64,000 nt of DNA from Arthrobacter sp. H-02-3 (GCF_003097355.1 NZ_PYUI01000023.1:1-64000), one strand, 5' to 3'; shown: positions 32,572 through 40,936, counted from the stretch's first letter. The notes: generated by a model from the letters alone, not told the origin. Program-made: numbers and translations.

Positions 32572-33762
32572 TTAGACGATCGCGGAAATTCCGGTAATCG
32601 CGCGGCCGGTCACGAGGGTATTGATTTCGTGCGTACCTTCATAGGAGTAAATCGCCTCGGCGTCGGCAAACACTTTCGCCATCTCGAAGTCCGTCACGAT
32701 TCCGTTGCCGCCGAGGATGCTCCGGCCCAGGGCCACACTTTCACGCATGCGCGCGGTGGTGAACGCCTTGGCCAGTGCGGACTGCTCGTCTTTGGCCTCG
32801 CCGGCGTCCTCCAGCTGGGAAAGCCGGACCATCATGCCCATGGAGCTGACGGCATTGCCAAGGATCTGCACGAGCTGGTTCTGAATCAGCTGGAACGAGG
32901 CAATCGGGCGGCCGAACTGGGTGCGCTCAACGGCGTAGCGCCGGGCGACGTCGAAGGCCGCAAGCTGCTGGCCCACCGCCTGCCAGGCCACGGCGAGGCG
33001 GGTGACCTTGAGGACTTTGTTGGTGTCGCGGAAGCTGTTGGCGTTGGCGAGTTTGAAGAAGTCCGGCACCACCACGTTGTCGAGGGTGATGTCGGCGTTC
33101 TGTACCGTGCGCAGCGAGATCTTGTTCTCGATCTTCGTGGCGCGATACCCCTCGGTCTTGGTGTCAACGAGGAATCCTTTGACCTGGTTGTCGTCGACGT
33201 CCCGGGCGTAGATGACCACCCAATCGGAGAAAGTGGCGTTGCCGATCCAGCGCTTGGCGCCGTTGAGGATCCAGCTGTCACCCTCTCGCCGGGCTGTGGA
33301 GCGGGTGCCGCCGGCGACGTCGGAGCCGCCGAGCGGTTCGGTCAGGCCGAAGGCGCCGATCTTCTTGAGGGAGTAGATGTCCGGAAGCCATGCATCTTGC
33401 TGTTCCTGCGAGGCAAGGGCTTCGATGGAGCCGGTGAACAACCCGTCATGGACGCCCATGAACGTCGCGATCGACGTGTCCGCGCGGGTGGCCTCGGCAT
33501 GCAGGATTCCTGCGAAGAGGTTCGAGTAGCCCTGCCGCTTAACCGGACTGACGAGGTCGATTTCGGCGAGCTTCGGGATCAGGTCCATGGGGAACTCGGC
33601 GCGGTTCCAGCAATCGACGGCGATCGGCTTGACCTCGCGGGCGAGGAACTCGCGCACTTCGGCCAGCCTGTCCTGCTCCTTGGCGCTGAGAAGCTGCTCG
33701 AACGCGAAGAAGTCACCATCGGCGTAGGGCAGGTTGTGGATGTCGATTTCAGCTTTGGACAT
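32572..33762 (-). CDS. Acyl-CoA dehydrogenase (glutaryl-CoA dehydrogenase-like)
   Basis: 396 residues, acyl-CoA dehydrogenase fold: N-domain with VREFLAREVKPIAVD, GAFGLTEPLGGSDVAGG, ILNGAKRWIGNATFSD, RTQFGRPIASFQLIQ, and the C-terminal active-site segment AEAIYSYEGTHEINTLVTGR with the catalytic Glu. The YEGTxxINxLxxGRxITG ending is characteristic of glutaryl-CoA dehydrogenases and close relatives. It stands alone. A 16-bp palindrome lies 62 bp upstream of its start. True substrate unknown. Confidence 0.88.
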   Translation of the reverse strand: MSKAEIDIHNLPYADGDFFAFEQLLSAKEQDRLAEVREFLAREVKPIAVDCWNRAEFPMDLIPKLAEIDLVSPVKRQGYSNLFAGILHAEATRADTSIATFMGVHDGLFTGSIEALASQEQQDAWLPDIYSLKKIGAFGLTEPLGGSDVAGGTRSTARREGDSWILNGAKRWIGNATFSDWVVIYARDVDDNQVKGFLVDTKTEGYRATKIENKISLRTVQNADITLDNVVVPDFFKLANANSFRDTNKVLKVTRLAVAWQAVGQQLAAFDVARRYAVERTQFGRPIASFQLIQNQLVQILGNAVSSMGMMVRLSQLEDAGEAKDEQSALAKAFTTARMRESVALGRSILGGNGIVTDFEMAKVFADAEAIYSYEGTHEINTLVTGRAITGISAIV

Positions 33763-33823
33763 GATGTTCCTTCACTCGTGATCAGCAGCGACCAAAAGGA
33801 CACGGGCTTCGCGCCTGCGCTAT

Positions 33824-33839
33824 GTTACTCACCAGTAAC
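33824..33839. promoter_or_regulatory. Palindromic operator upstream of the acyl-CoA dehydrogenase gene
   Basis: GTTACTCACCAGTAAC is a perfect inverted repeat with 6-bp arms and 4-bp centre, 62 bp upstream of the start. The form TTACT-N4-AGTAA is typical of TetR-family regulators of fatty acid or acyl-CoA genes. The regulator is not adjacent. Confidence 0.55.
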
Positions 33840-33883
33840 TTACCGCAGTTCGGGGACCGCTGCAAGCAGCGGCGCCACGCAAA

Positions 33884-33922
33884 GGGAGCCGCGGCCGACG
33901 TCGGACGTCAGCCACGGCTCCC
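33884..33922 (-). terminator. Hairpin downstream of the CAU tRNA
   Basis: GGGAGCCGCGG (33884-33894) pairs with CCACGGCTCCC (33912-33922); inside is a second dyad CCGACGTCGG. On the minus strand it is followed by TTTGCG. It lies 38 bp past the tRNA 3' end. Confidence 0.55.
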
Positions 33923-33960
33923 CTGGGTGCGGATCCGGAGAGGAGGTATCCGCACAAATG

Positions 33961-34034
33961 TAGGGCTACTCGGACTTGAACCGAGGACCTTAGGATTATG
34001 AGTCCCGCGCTCTAACCAGCTGAGCTATAGCCCC
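33961..34034 (-). tRNA. tRNA with CAU anticodon (Ile2 or elongator Met)
   Basis: 74 nt, minus strand. Canonical D, anticodon and T arms; T stem CTCGG/CCGAG; anticodon CAU at 34-36 in loop CTCATAA. The 5' half GGGGCTATAGCTCA matches actinobacterial tRNA-Ile bodies, favouring tRNA-Ile2 (C34 lysidinylated to read AUA) over Met. Oddities: a G1-U72 wobble and a C27-A43 mismatch at the top of the anticodon stem. CCA is not encoded. Confidence 0.85.
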
Positions 34035-34283
34035 TTGCGCCCGGAGCCAGGCCAGACCCGTGGGGGCCGGACTGCTTCCGGGCAAAAACACTCTAGCAAT
34101 AGTAGACGCAACCCACGTGCAAGCCACCACTGCGGCTGGCGGCCTGCTGATGCCCGACGTCTCCGCCGGCCATGGCCCGCCTACGCCGGGACTTGACTCA
34201 GCTGGAGCAGGACGAGGCCGGAAGACACTGCCAGGCCGGAGGACACTGCGAGACGGGGCACCGGCAGAGCAGCTGCAGCCTGC

Positions 34284-35480
34284 CTAGACGACCAGGTCGT
34301 CGTAGCTGGCGCCCCGGTAGATGTCTTCGAACGTTTGCAGCGTCCGCTCGATGCCGTGGCTCTCTACCATTTCGCGGCTGATCTTCCCCATCGCCTCAAG
34401 CTGGTCCTCGGGCAGCGAGAGCACGCGAGCCAGCTTGGCGGCGAGATCATCGCTGTCGTTGGGGGTAAAGAGGTAGCCGTTCTCGCCTTCGCGCACCAAG
34501 TGCGGCAGCGCCATGGCGTCGGCCAGCAGGACGGGGGTCGACGCCGACATCGCCTCCAGGGTCACGAGGGACTGAAGTTCCGCCGTGCCGGGCATGCAGA
34601 ACACATCCGCCGCGATGTACGCCTCGCGGAGTTCGGCGTCGCTGGCCAGGCCGAGGAACTTGACCCGGTCTGTCAGGCCGAGCCGGGCGACCTGGGCTTC
34701 GAGGGCCGGGCGCACTTCGCCGCCGCCGACGATTTCCAGATGGATGTCCAGGTCTTTGGGCGTCTTGGCGACGGCGTCGATCAGCACGTCCACGTGCTTT
34801 TCCTCGGCCAGCCGGCCGACGAAAAGCGCGGTGGGGCTGGCGTGGCGTTCAATCGCTTCGTCGGGACGCAGCTCGTAGGCGGCGGCGTCGATGCCGTTGG
34901 AGAGGGGCAGGACCTTGCGGAGGAAGGCGTGCTGGTGCATGGCCCTGGCAGCGAGCGGTGTGGGCGTGGTCACGACGTCGGCCTGGCTCATGACCTTGCC
35001 CATGTCCCGCCAGGAGATCCGGCCGATGATGTCTTTGAACCACTGCGGGAACGGCAGGAACGGGTTCAGGTTTTCCGGCATGAAATGATTCGTCGCCACC
35101 ACGCGGATGCCGCGCTTCACGGCCTCGTACAGGACGTGCTCGCCGATCATGTAGTGGCTCTGTATGTGCACCACGTCCGGTTGGATGCGGTCGAACAAGA
35201 GCGCGATTTCCTTCTTGATCTCCCAGGGGAAGGTGATCCGGAAGTACTCGTGCGTCGGCACGGAGTGGGAGCGCAGGCGGTGCACGGTGGCCTCTTCGCT
35301 GAACTCGGTGAAGCTCGGGCCCTTGCCCGGGCGGCATGCCAGTACGTGCACATTGTGTCCGCGGGCTGTCATCCCCTTAGCGAGACGGTAGCCAAACTGG
35401 GCGGCCCCGTTGACGTGGGGCGGGTACGTGTCAGCGGCAATCAGGATGGTCAGCGGAGGCTGGTTGTCGGACATGGTCAC
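34284..35480 (-). CDS. Family 4 glycosyltransferase
   Basis: 398 residues, GT-B fold. N-domain: ILIAADTYPPHVNGAAQFGY (acceptor loop) and HNVHVLACRPGKGP; C-domain: TALFVGRLAEEKHVDVLIDA and the EX7E-type region AELQSLVTLEAMSASTPVLL. It resembles GDP-mannose- or UDP-glucose-dependent lipid or inositol glycosyltransferases of actinobacteria; substrate not determinable. AGGAG lies eight bases before GTG 35480; ATG 35474 is an alternative. Downstream partner genes encode a transporter and a CDP-alcohol phosphatidyltransferase, so a glycolipid role is plausible. Confidence 0.85.
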   Translation of the reverse strand: MTMSDNQPPLTILIAADTYPPHVNGAAQFGYRLAKGMTARGHNVHVLACRPGKGPSFTEFSEEATVHRLRSHSVPTHEYFRITFPWEIKKEIALLFDRIQPDVVHIQSHYMIGEHVLYEAVKRGIRVVATNHFMPENLNPFLPFPQWFKDIIGRISWRDMGKVMSQADVVTTPTPLAARAMHQHAFLRKVLPLSNGIDAAAYELRPDEAIERHASPTALFVGRLAEEKHVDVLIDAVAKTPKDLDIHLEIVGGGEVRPALEAQVARLGLTDRVKFLGLASDAELREAYIAADVFCMPGTAELQSLVTLEAMSASTPVLLADAMALPHLVREGENGYLFTPNDSDDLAAKLARVLSLPEDQLEAMGKISREMVESHGIERTLQTFEDIYRGASYDDLVV

Positions 35481-35584
35481 GTGAAGAGCTCCTGGTGGTC
35501 GCTGGCGGGCAGCTGGATCAAAGGTGGCCGGCTGGCGGTCGGTGCAGGCGCACCGGGCCTGTAGCCGAAGTCTGGACGGACGCC

Positions 35585-36487
35585 CTAGGACCTGCCCGCA
35601 GCCTTCCGCGCGTCCTTCTTGCGCTTGGTGACTTCCGGGTGGTGCCTGGAAAGGGCTATTACTCCCACGATAGCAAGGGATGCCGCCGTCCCCATGGCAA
35701 TGGCCATAACGGGTTGGACGTCGGGACGCAGTTCTCCCAGAATGACGATGCCGATTGCGATGCCCACAATGGGGTCGATGACGGTCAACCCGGCGATCAC
35801 GAGGTCCGGCGGTCCGCCGGAATAGGCGTTCTGTACAAACCAGGATCCCAGAACGCCGGCAGCAACGATCGCCACAAGGCTGTACCACGGCACATTCAGC
35901 AGGAACAGTCCGTTCGGGTCCAGCAGATGCCTGCCGATGATGCGGGTCAGGACCGCCACGAAGCCGAAGAGAACCCCTGCGCCCAGGATGTAGACGAAGG
36001 CGCTCATGCGGTGCTTGAACAGGAGGGCGAGCGTGCCGAAGAGCCCCACCGCCAGGGCCAGGAGCAGGACGATGGTCAACTCGTCCTCGCTACTGACATT
36101 GTGGTTTTCCTGGGTCACGTTGACGGCCAGCACCACGAACATTGCTGAGCCGGTCACGCAGGCCGAGATGGCGACGATGGTGGCCCGGTTCATGCTCAGG
36201 CCCTGGTCCTTGGTATTGACCACGGTGGTGATGACCAGGGCGATCGCGCCAATCGGCTGCACCACCGTCAAGGGCGCCATGACGAGGGCGACGGCGTTCA
36301 TCGCCATCCCGACGCAGAGCAGCAGGAACCCAAAGACCCAGCGCGGATTGCGCACAAGCCGCAGCAACCCATGGGTGCTCAGCGCCAGGCCGCCGGTGTC
36401 GGCCTTGACCGCGCTCCCCTGGCGCTGGGCGCCGAAGGCCAGGCAGAAGGCGCCAAGTACCGCAAGCAAAACCGCAAGCCAGACCAT
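35585..36487 (-). CDS. DMT superfamily transporter
   Basis: 300 residues with about 9-10 hydrophobic helices starting MVWLAVLLAVLGAFCLAFGA. Includes PLTVVQPIGAIALVITTVVN and TVIDPIVGIAIGIVILGE, the typical drug/metabolite transporter repeat motifs; the C-terminus is basic (VTKRKKDARKAAGR). TGATG overlap with the CDP-alcohol phosphatidyltransferase gene fixes the start. Substrate unknown. Confidence 0.8.
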   Translation of the reverse strand: MVWLAVLLAVLGAFCLAFGAQRQGSAVKADTGGLALSTHGLLRLVRNPRWVFGFLLLCVGMAMNAVALVMAPLTVVQPIGAIALVITTVVNTKDQGLSMNRATIVAISACVTGSAMFVVLAVNVTQENHNVSSEDELTIVLLLALAVGLFGTLALLFKHRMSAFVYILGAGVLFGFVAVLTRIIGRHLLDPNGLFLLNVPWYSLVAIVAAGVLGSWFVQNAYSGGPPDLVIAGLTVIDPIVGIAIGIVILGELRPDVQPVMAIAMGTAASLAIVGVIALSRHHPEVTKRKKDARKAAGRS

Positions 36488-37110
36488 CAGTCGGAGCCGC
36501 CGTCGTGCGTCCGCAGTTCCCTGCCCTTGCCGATGATGGCCCAGACGTAGTTGTAGGCCGCGATCCAGTGTCCCACCAGGCCGAGGCCCAGGAAGATCCA
36601 GGCGACCGTGGCGTAAACCTCGGCGGCCGGCACCGGGAGTTTGGACAGCACCAGCAGCGGCGTGCCCACCAGCAGCAGACCTGTGCGGATCTTTCCGATG
36701 CGGCTCACGGGCAGGTCCGGGTGGCCATGGAAGTAGAACAGTGACAGGGCCAGCAGGATCGCATCCGGGACCAGCAACGCGGCGAGATACCACCACTGGA
36801 CGACGCCGGCGATCACGAGGGTCACGGCGACGGCGATCAGCGACAGCCTGTCGGCAATGGGGTCCATGACCCGGCCAAGGTTGGACATCTGATTGAAGCG
36901 GCGGGCAATGTAGCCGTCCACCCAGTCGGTGCTGGCCATAACAGCGAGGACGAGGGCAGCGTAGCCGTACTCCTGCTCCGCGAGGACGAGCCAAATGAAG
37001 AGGGGAACACCCAGGAAGCGCACCACGGTCAGGATGTTGGGAACCGTGAAGACCGCGTCGCGGTGGACGAGGGGCTGCCCGGGGCGGGCACCAGCGCCGA
37101 TGAATTTCAT
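36487..37110 (-). CDS. CDP-alcohol phosphatidyltransferase family protein
   Basis: 207 residues, 5-6 membrane helices. The complete family signature DGxxAR-x8-GxxxDxxxD is seen as DWVDGYIARRF ... LGRVMDPIADR. It transfers a phosphatidyl group from CDP-diacylglycerol to an alcohol (glycerol phosphate, inositol phosphate or similar). Because true PgsA and PIP synthase are usually encoded elsewhere, the acceptor is uncertain. Coupled with the DMT transporter gene. Confidence 0.88.
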   Translation of the reverse strand: MKFIGAGARPGQPLVHRDAVFTVPNILTVVRFLGVPLFIWLVLAEQEYGYAALVLAVMASTDWVDGYIARRFNQMSNLGRVMDPIADRLSLIAVAVTLVIAGVVQWWYLAALLVPDAILLALSLFYFHGHPDLPVSRIGKIRTGLLLVGTPLLVLSKLPVPAAEVYATVAWIFLGLGLVGHWIAAYNYVWAIIGKGRELRTHDGGSD

Positions 37111-37165
37111 CGATTCCCCCTTTCCGTGGACGGCAACGGTTTGGCGTGTGGGTTCAGGGATCTGC

Positions 37166-38056
37166 CTAGCCCTTGAGCAGCTTGCGCAGGAGGACCGCTA
37201 GTGCGGCCCCCGACGCTGCTAGCACCGCAAGGGGCTTCCAGCGCTGTTTGATCTGGCCGGCCAGGCTCTGCCCGTCGGCGGTTGGGGTCGGCGCTCCCGC
37301 CGAGGAACGGGCTGAGGCACGGGCCGCGCGGAAGCCCGCGATTTTGTCCTCGAGCTGCTCTTTGCTTTCCTGCAGCCGCGCCTGGGTGGCGGCCACCAGC
37401 CCCTGGGCCTGGGTCTTGACGTCGAGTTCCCGGCCGAGTTCGTCCCGCACGCCGGTGAGATGCGTACGGCGCTGATCCAGCCGGCGTCGGAGTTCGGCCT
37501 CGGTGGGGGCAGGGCCGAAGTCCGGCTTGGCGGCAGCCTTGGCTTCCTTCTCGGCCTTCGCCTTGGCGGCAGCGGCTTCCTTGGCGGCCTTTGCGGCCTT
37601 GTACTGCTCCGAGTTCGGGTCAAGGACGGCCGCGTCGAAGGCTGAACCTTCCTTGGCGATGCCGAGATCGTATTTGAGTCCCCGGAGTGTGTCCTCGGGG
37701 ACCAGCGGCATAGCAGCCTTGAACTTGTTGACGCCAATGAGCGCCCCGATCGCGGCGATGATCAGGAAGAAGGCGCAGACCAGCAGTGCGGCAAGCCAAG
37801 CCGGCATGATGGTGGCCAGACCCATAATGGCGGCAACGACCAGTCCGATCACCAGCAGCGCGACAAAGATCAGGGCAACGGCCAAGAAGGCGCCGGCAAC
37901 GCCGAGCTGGATCCCCTTGCGCTTGATTTCGGCTTTGGCCAGAGCAATCTCGTCATTGAGCTGCCGGGGCGCGAGCTTGAAGATCATCTTCAGGGTTTTC
38001 GGCAACGCGGAAATGCGCAGCCCGCCGCCTGTCCCGCCGCTGTGACGTCCGCTCAT
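37166..38056 (-). CDS. Holin-X (DUF1469) and DUF3618-like membrane protein
   Basis: 296 residues. N-part (1-110): KTLKMIFKLAPRQLNDEIAL amphipathic helix and two transmembrane helices (LGVAGAFLAVALIFVALLVI; WLAALLVCAFFLIIAAIGAL), matching the actinobacterial holin-superfamily III. Middle: Ala/Lys-rich coiled coil (AAKAAKEAAAAKAKAEKEAK). C-part: RRRLDQRRTHLTGVRDELGR resembles DUF3618, ending in a third hydrophobic helix. Despite the name, such chromosomal proteins are not phage genes; role probably in envelope organisation. Confidence 0.75.
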   Translation of the reverse strand: MSGRHSGGTGGGLRISALPKTLKMIFKLAPRQLNDEIALAKAEIKRKGIQLGVAGAFLAVALIFVALLVIGLVVAAIMGLATIMPAWLAALLVCAFFLIIAAIGALIGVNKFKAAMPLVPEDTLRGLKYDLGIAKEGSAFDAAVLDPNSEQYKAAKAAKEAAAAKAKAEKEAKAAAKPDFGPAPTEAELRRRLDQRRTHLTGVRDELGRELDVKTQAQGLVAATQARLQESKEQLEDKIAGFRAARASARSSAGAPTPTADGQSLAGQIKQRWKPLAVLAASGAALAVLLRKLLKG

Positions 38057-38240
38057 CGGTCCTGCCTAACTGGTGCCATCCGTCGTTCCGCTCCCGCGGG
38101 CTTGCCGGGTCTGGACAGCTTCGCACAGACCCCGGGGTCAAAACTATCATTTCGGCTCTTGGGGGGCCTTTTCGGGCAAGGCGTGGCGCGCCCGCGCAAC
38201 CACCCGCCGGCCGTCTCGGCGGGCCCTAGGATGGACCTCT

Positions 38241-39464
38241 GTGAGCACACCCCCCAATCCCGGTGATTCCCTGAGTCGCCGTCGTAAATTTCTCTACATC
38301 CTGACGCTGGGCGCTTTGACTGCCCTTGGGCCGTTCACGGTGGACCTCTACCTGCCCGCGTTTCCGGCGTTGGAGGAGAACCTTGGTGTTTCCGCGGCGG
38401 CCGTGCAGCTGACGCTGACCGGCACCACCCTAGGGTTCGCGCTGGGACAGCTCGTGGTGGGGCCGCTCAGCGATAAGTTTGGCCGGCGGATGCCACTGAT
38501 TCTGGCGACGGCGGTGCACATCACAGCTTCTCTGGGCGCCGCCCAGTCCACGGATATCGCCACGCTGGGCCTCTTCCGGGTGCTCATGGGCGTCGGGGCC
38601 GCAGGCGGCGGTGTTGTTGCCATGGCCATGGTTCGTGACCTGTTCAGCGGCTACGCGATGGTGCGGATGTTTTCGCGCATGGCCCTCGTCAACGGCCTGG
38701 CCCCGATCCTCGCCCCGGTCATCGGCTCACAGCTGCTGTTGCTGATGCCGTGGCCGGGCATCTTCTTGTTCCTGGCGGCCTATGGAACGTGTGTCATCAT
38801 CGCGGCCTTGTTCGTGATCCGCGAAACTCTGCCGCCGGAGCTGCGCGGAAAGACCGGGCTGACCGCGCGCCAGCGCTACAAAGTGCTGTTCTCCGACCGG
38901 ATCTTCGTGGGCCTGCTGCTGGTCGGCGGCATGAACTTCGCGGGCCTCTTCACCTATCTGTCCGCGTCGCCGTTCCTGTTCCAGAATGTCTACGGCTTCA
39001 CGCCCCAGCAGTACGGGCTGCTCTTCGGCATCAACTCCCTCGGCATCGTGGCCGGCGTCCAGACCAGCGCAAGGATCGTCAGGCGCGTGCCGCCGCAGTG
39101 GATCCTGGCCTGCTCCACGGCCTGGATGTTCCTTATGGCCGTGCTGATTGTCATCTTCGACCAGCTGGGCTTCGGCCTGTGGGGCGTCCTGGTGCCCCTG
39201 TGGTTCTACATACTCGGTGCCGGTTTCACCTTCCCCACCGTGCAGGTGCTGGCACTGGCCAAACATGGGGCCCAGGCCGGAACAGCCGCCTCCTTGCTTG
39301 GCGCGGCGACGTTCATGATGGCGGGCCTGATCTCCCCGGTGGTCGGCTGGCTCGGCGTCAACTCCGCAACCCCCATGGGCGCCGTCCAGGCCGCCTGCAT
39401 CCTGATGGCCGCCGCAGCCCTGTGGCTGATCGTCCGCCCCAGCACGGTGCCGCCGATCCAGTAG
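38241..39464 (+). CDS. Bcr/CflA family multidrug efflux MFS transporter
   Basis: 407 residues, 12 transmembrane helices. Motif TVDLYLPAFPALEENLGVSA in loop 1 is diagnostic of Bcr/CflA; motif A is GPLSDKFGRRMPL and motif C-like GVGAAGGGVVAMAMVRDLF follows. Exports drugs or sulfonamide/bicyclomycin-like compounds by proton antiport. GTG 38241 precedes the conserved start; the frame is open further upstream but unconserved. It is followed directly by the repeat array. Confidence 0.9.
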   Translation: MSTPPNPGDSLSRRRKFLYILTLGALTALGPFTVDLYLPAFPALEENLGVSAAAVQLTLTGTTLGFALGQLVVGPLSDKFGRRMPLILATAVHITASLGAAQSTDIATLGLFRVLMGVGAAGGGVVAMAMVRDLFSGYAMVRMFSRMALVNGLAPILAPVIGSQLLLLMPWPGIFLFLAAYGTCVIIAALFVIRETLPPELRGKTGLTARQRYKVLFSDRIFVGLLLVGGMNFAGLFTYLSASPFLFQNVYGFTPQQYGLLFGINSLGIVAGVQTSARIVRRVPPQWILACSTAWMFLMAVLIVIFDQLGFGLWGVLVPLWFYILGAGFTFPTVQVLALAKHGAQAGTAASLLGAATFMMAGLISPVVGWLGVNSATPMGAVQAACILMAAAALWLIVRPSTVPPIQ

Positions 39465-39486
39465 GCCCGCGCCTGCTCCGAGGGAA

Positions 39487-40163
39487 CATGCCCATCCTTC
39501 GAGCCCTACCCGCGCGGGACATGCCCATCATTCGTGCCCGCCCCGCGGTACATGCTCATCCTTCGTGCCCGGGAGTGGGCATAGGGGCACTATGTCCACG
39601 CGCCAGGGCCGGCGCTGGGCATGTCCCCCGACTGCTCTGGGCCACAGACGCCTCCGAGGACATGCTCATTCTTCGAGCCCTACCCGCGCGGGACATGCCC
39701 CTTCGTGCCCGGGAGTGGGCATAGGGGTACTATGTCTACGCGCCAGGGCCGGCGCTGGGCATGTCCCCCGACTGCTCTGGGCCACGGACGCCCCCGAGGA
39801 CATGCCCACTCTTCGCGCCCTCCCCTGAGGGACATACCCATTCTTCGCGCCCGGGAGTGGGCATAGGGGCACTATGTCCACGCGCCAGGGCCAGCACTGA
39901 GCATGACCCCCGGCCACCCCGCGCTACAGACGCCCCCGATGGGACATGCCCATTATTAGTGCCCGCCCGGCGGGACATGCCCATCCTTCAAGCCCCACCC
40001 GCGGGACATGCTCATTCTTCGCGCCGGAGGGTGGGCATAGGGGCACTATGTCCACCCGTTAGGGCCAGCGCTGGGCATGTCCCACGGCGCGCCCAGGGTG
40101 CAGCTGCACCCACGGGACATGCTCATTCTTCCGCCCAAGACTGGGCACAGTGGCACTCTGTTC
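39487..40163. repeat. Complex intergenic repeat array: 11 core units and 4-5 palindromes
   Basis: This fills most of the 729-bp gap between the drug exporter and a hypothetical gene. A 20-bp core, consensus CATGCYCATYCTTCGNGCCC usually preceded by GGGA, starts at 39487, 39520, 39551, 39661, 39694 (3-bp deletion), 39801, 39833, 39945, 39976, 40007 and 40118. A ~53-bp segment starts at 39575, 39715, 39857 and 40031, with a decayed fifth near 40142. Each begins with a hairpin, GTGGGCATAG-N5-CTATGTCCAC, and ends in GGGCATGTCCC, the complement of the GGGACATGCCC at the start of the cores. No gene is credible inside. Confidence 0.9.
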
Positions 40164-40193
40164 GGCGCCCGTGGCGGGAGATAAAGTTGTTTC

Positions 40194-40601
40194 ATGCCCG
40201 ATTGGCAGGAACCTCAGCCCCTCCCCGCCACGTGGCAGCGGTGCGACACCGGAATCCTGCCCCTGTGGTGGGATCGCCTGTGCAGCCAGACCAGCCCGCA
40301 GTCGGCGGCCATGTACGCGGCAGGCCTGTTCACCGAAGACCGGCGCCGCCCGATTGCCCAGTGGTACAACCCGGCCTCCGACTCCGCCCTACTGGTGGCG
40401 CCCGAGACCTCCCCGGAGTGGCCCGTGCAACGGTTCGGCATTTTCTATGCCCCGCCGGGGGGCGGATTCACCCAGGTGCACTCTGCGCCGCATGAATGGC
40501 ATCCTCGTGAGCCCAGGAAGTCCCCCACGGAGCAAGAAGCGTTCGAGGCCGCGGTCGCCGAGGCCCAGCGCTTCCTCCAGGTGGAAATGTACTTCGTCTG
40601 A
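40194..40601 (+). CDS. Hypothetical protein
   Basis: 135 residues (MPDWQEPQPLPATWQRCDTG), rich in Trp, Pro and aromatic residues, with no signal peptide or membrane helix. Segments WWDRLCSQTSPQSAAMYAAG and WPVQRFGIFYAPPGGGF suggest a compact alpha/beta cytosolic protein. Not recognised. It is flanked by two repeat arrays: the complex array ends ~30 bp before its start and the octamer array begins at the base after its TGA, so either may affect its expression or mRNA end. Confidence 0.65.
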   Translation: MPDWQEPQPLPATWQRCDTGILPLWWDRLCSQTSPQSAAMYAAGLFTEDRRRPIAQWYNPASDSALLVAPETSPEWPVQRFGIFYAPPGGGFTQVHSAPHEWHPREPRKSPTEQEAFEAAVAEAQRFLQVEMYFV

Positions 40602-40705
40602 GCGTCCAAGCGTCCAAGCGTCCAAGCGTCCAAGCGTCCAAGCGTCCAAGCGTCCAAGCGTCCAAGCGTCCAAGCGTCCAAGCGTCCAAGCGTCCAAGCG
40701 TCCAA
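40602..40705. repeat. Thirteen perfect tandem copies of octamer GCGTCCAA
   Basis: 104 bp, exactly 13 x 8, beginning at the base following the TGA at 40599-40601. All copies are identical. The unit length is not a multiple of three, so copy-number change would shift any frame crossing it. From 40706 to the terminator at 40895 nothing else is recognised. Confidence 0.95.
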
Positions 40706-40894
40706 GGTCATGGTCACTGAGGCCGTGGAGACTTCACGCCCGGCGTCGCTGAACGCCCGTGGCGTCACTGAATACTCGGAACACCTGAACGCTCGGCCCC
40801 TGAACAGTGCGGCCACGCAAGACTCGGGCCACTGTGGGCGCCGGGTCACCCGGGTCCCCGAAGGGATCAGAGACAGGACCCGAAAAGAATGCAA

Positions 40895-40936
40895 TAAAAA
40901 AGGTCCCGCGGCTGGTTTTCACCGGCCGCGGGACCT
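40895..40936 (-). terminator. Intrinsic terminator of tRNA-Asn (left copy)
   Basis: On the minus strand a 15-bp GC-rich stem (AGGTCCCGCGGCCGG with CCAGCCGCGGGACCT) is followed by six T residues. It starts 6 bp past the tRNA 3' end. Confidence 0.9.

Noticed and set aside
37166..38056. Phage remnant suggested by a holin-like protein
   Set aside because: No other phage gene lies nearby, and Holin-X proteins are ordinary actinobacterial chromosomal genes.
39565..39984. Several overlapping frames encoding repeated peptides in the repeat array
   Set aside because: They arise because the repeat unit lacks stop codons; frames on both strands are equally open, and no ribosome-binding site or family similarity is present.
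39487..40163. CRISPR array
   Set aside because: Unit spacing is irregular (about 30 bp in clusters, then about 80-110 bp), spacers are themselves repeated, and no cas genes are present.
40445..40894. Minus-strand frame reading the octamer repeat as LDAWTLGR units
   Set aside because: An 8-bp repeat open in one frame gives an 8-residue periodic peptide by arithmetic; no start signal or homologous protein is recognised.
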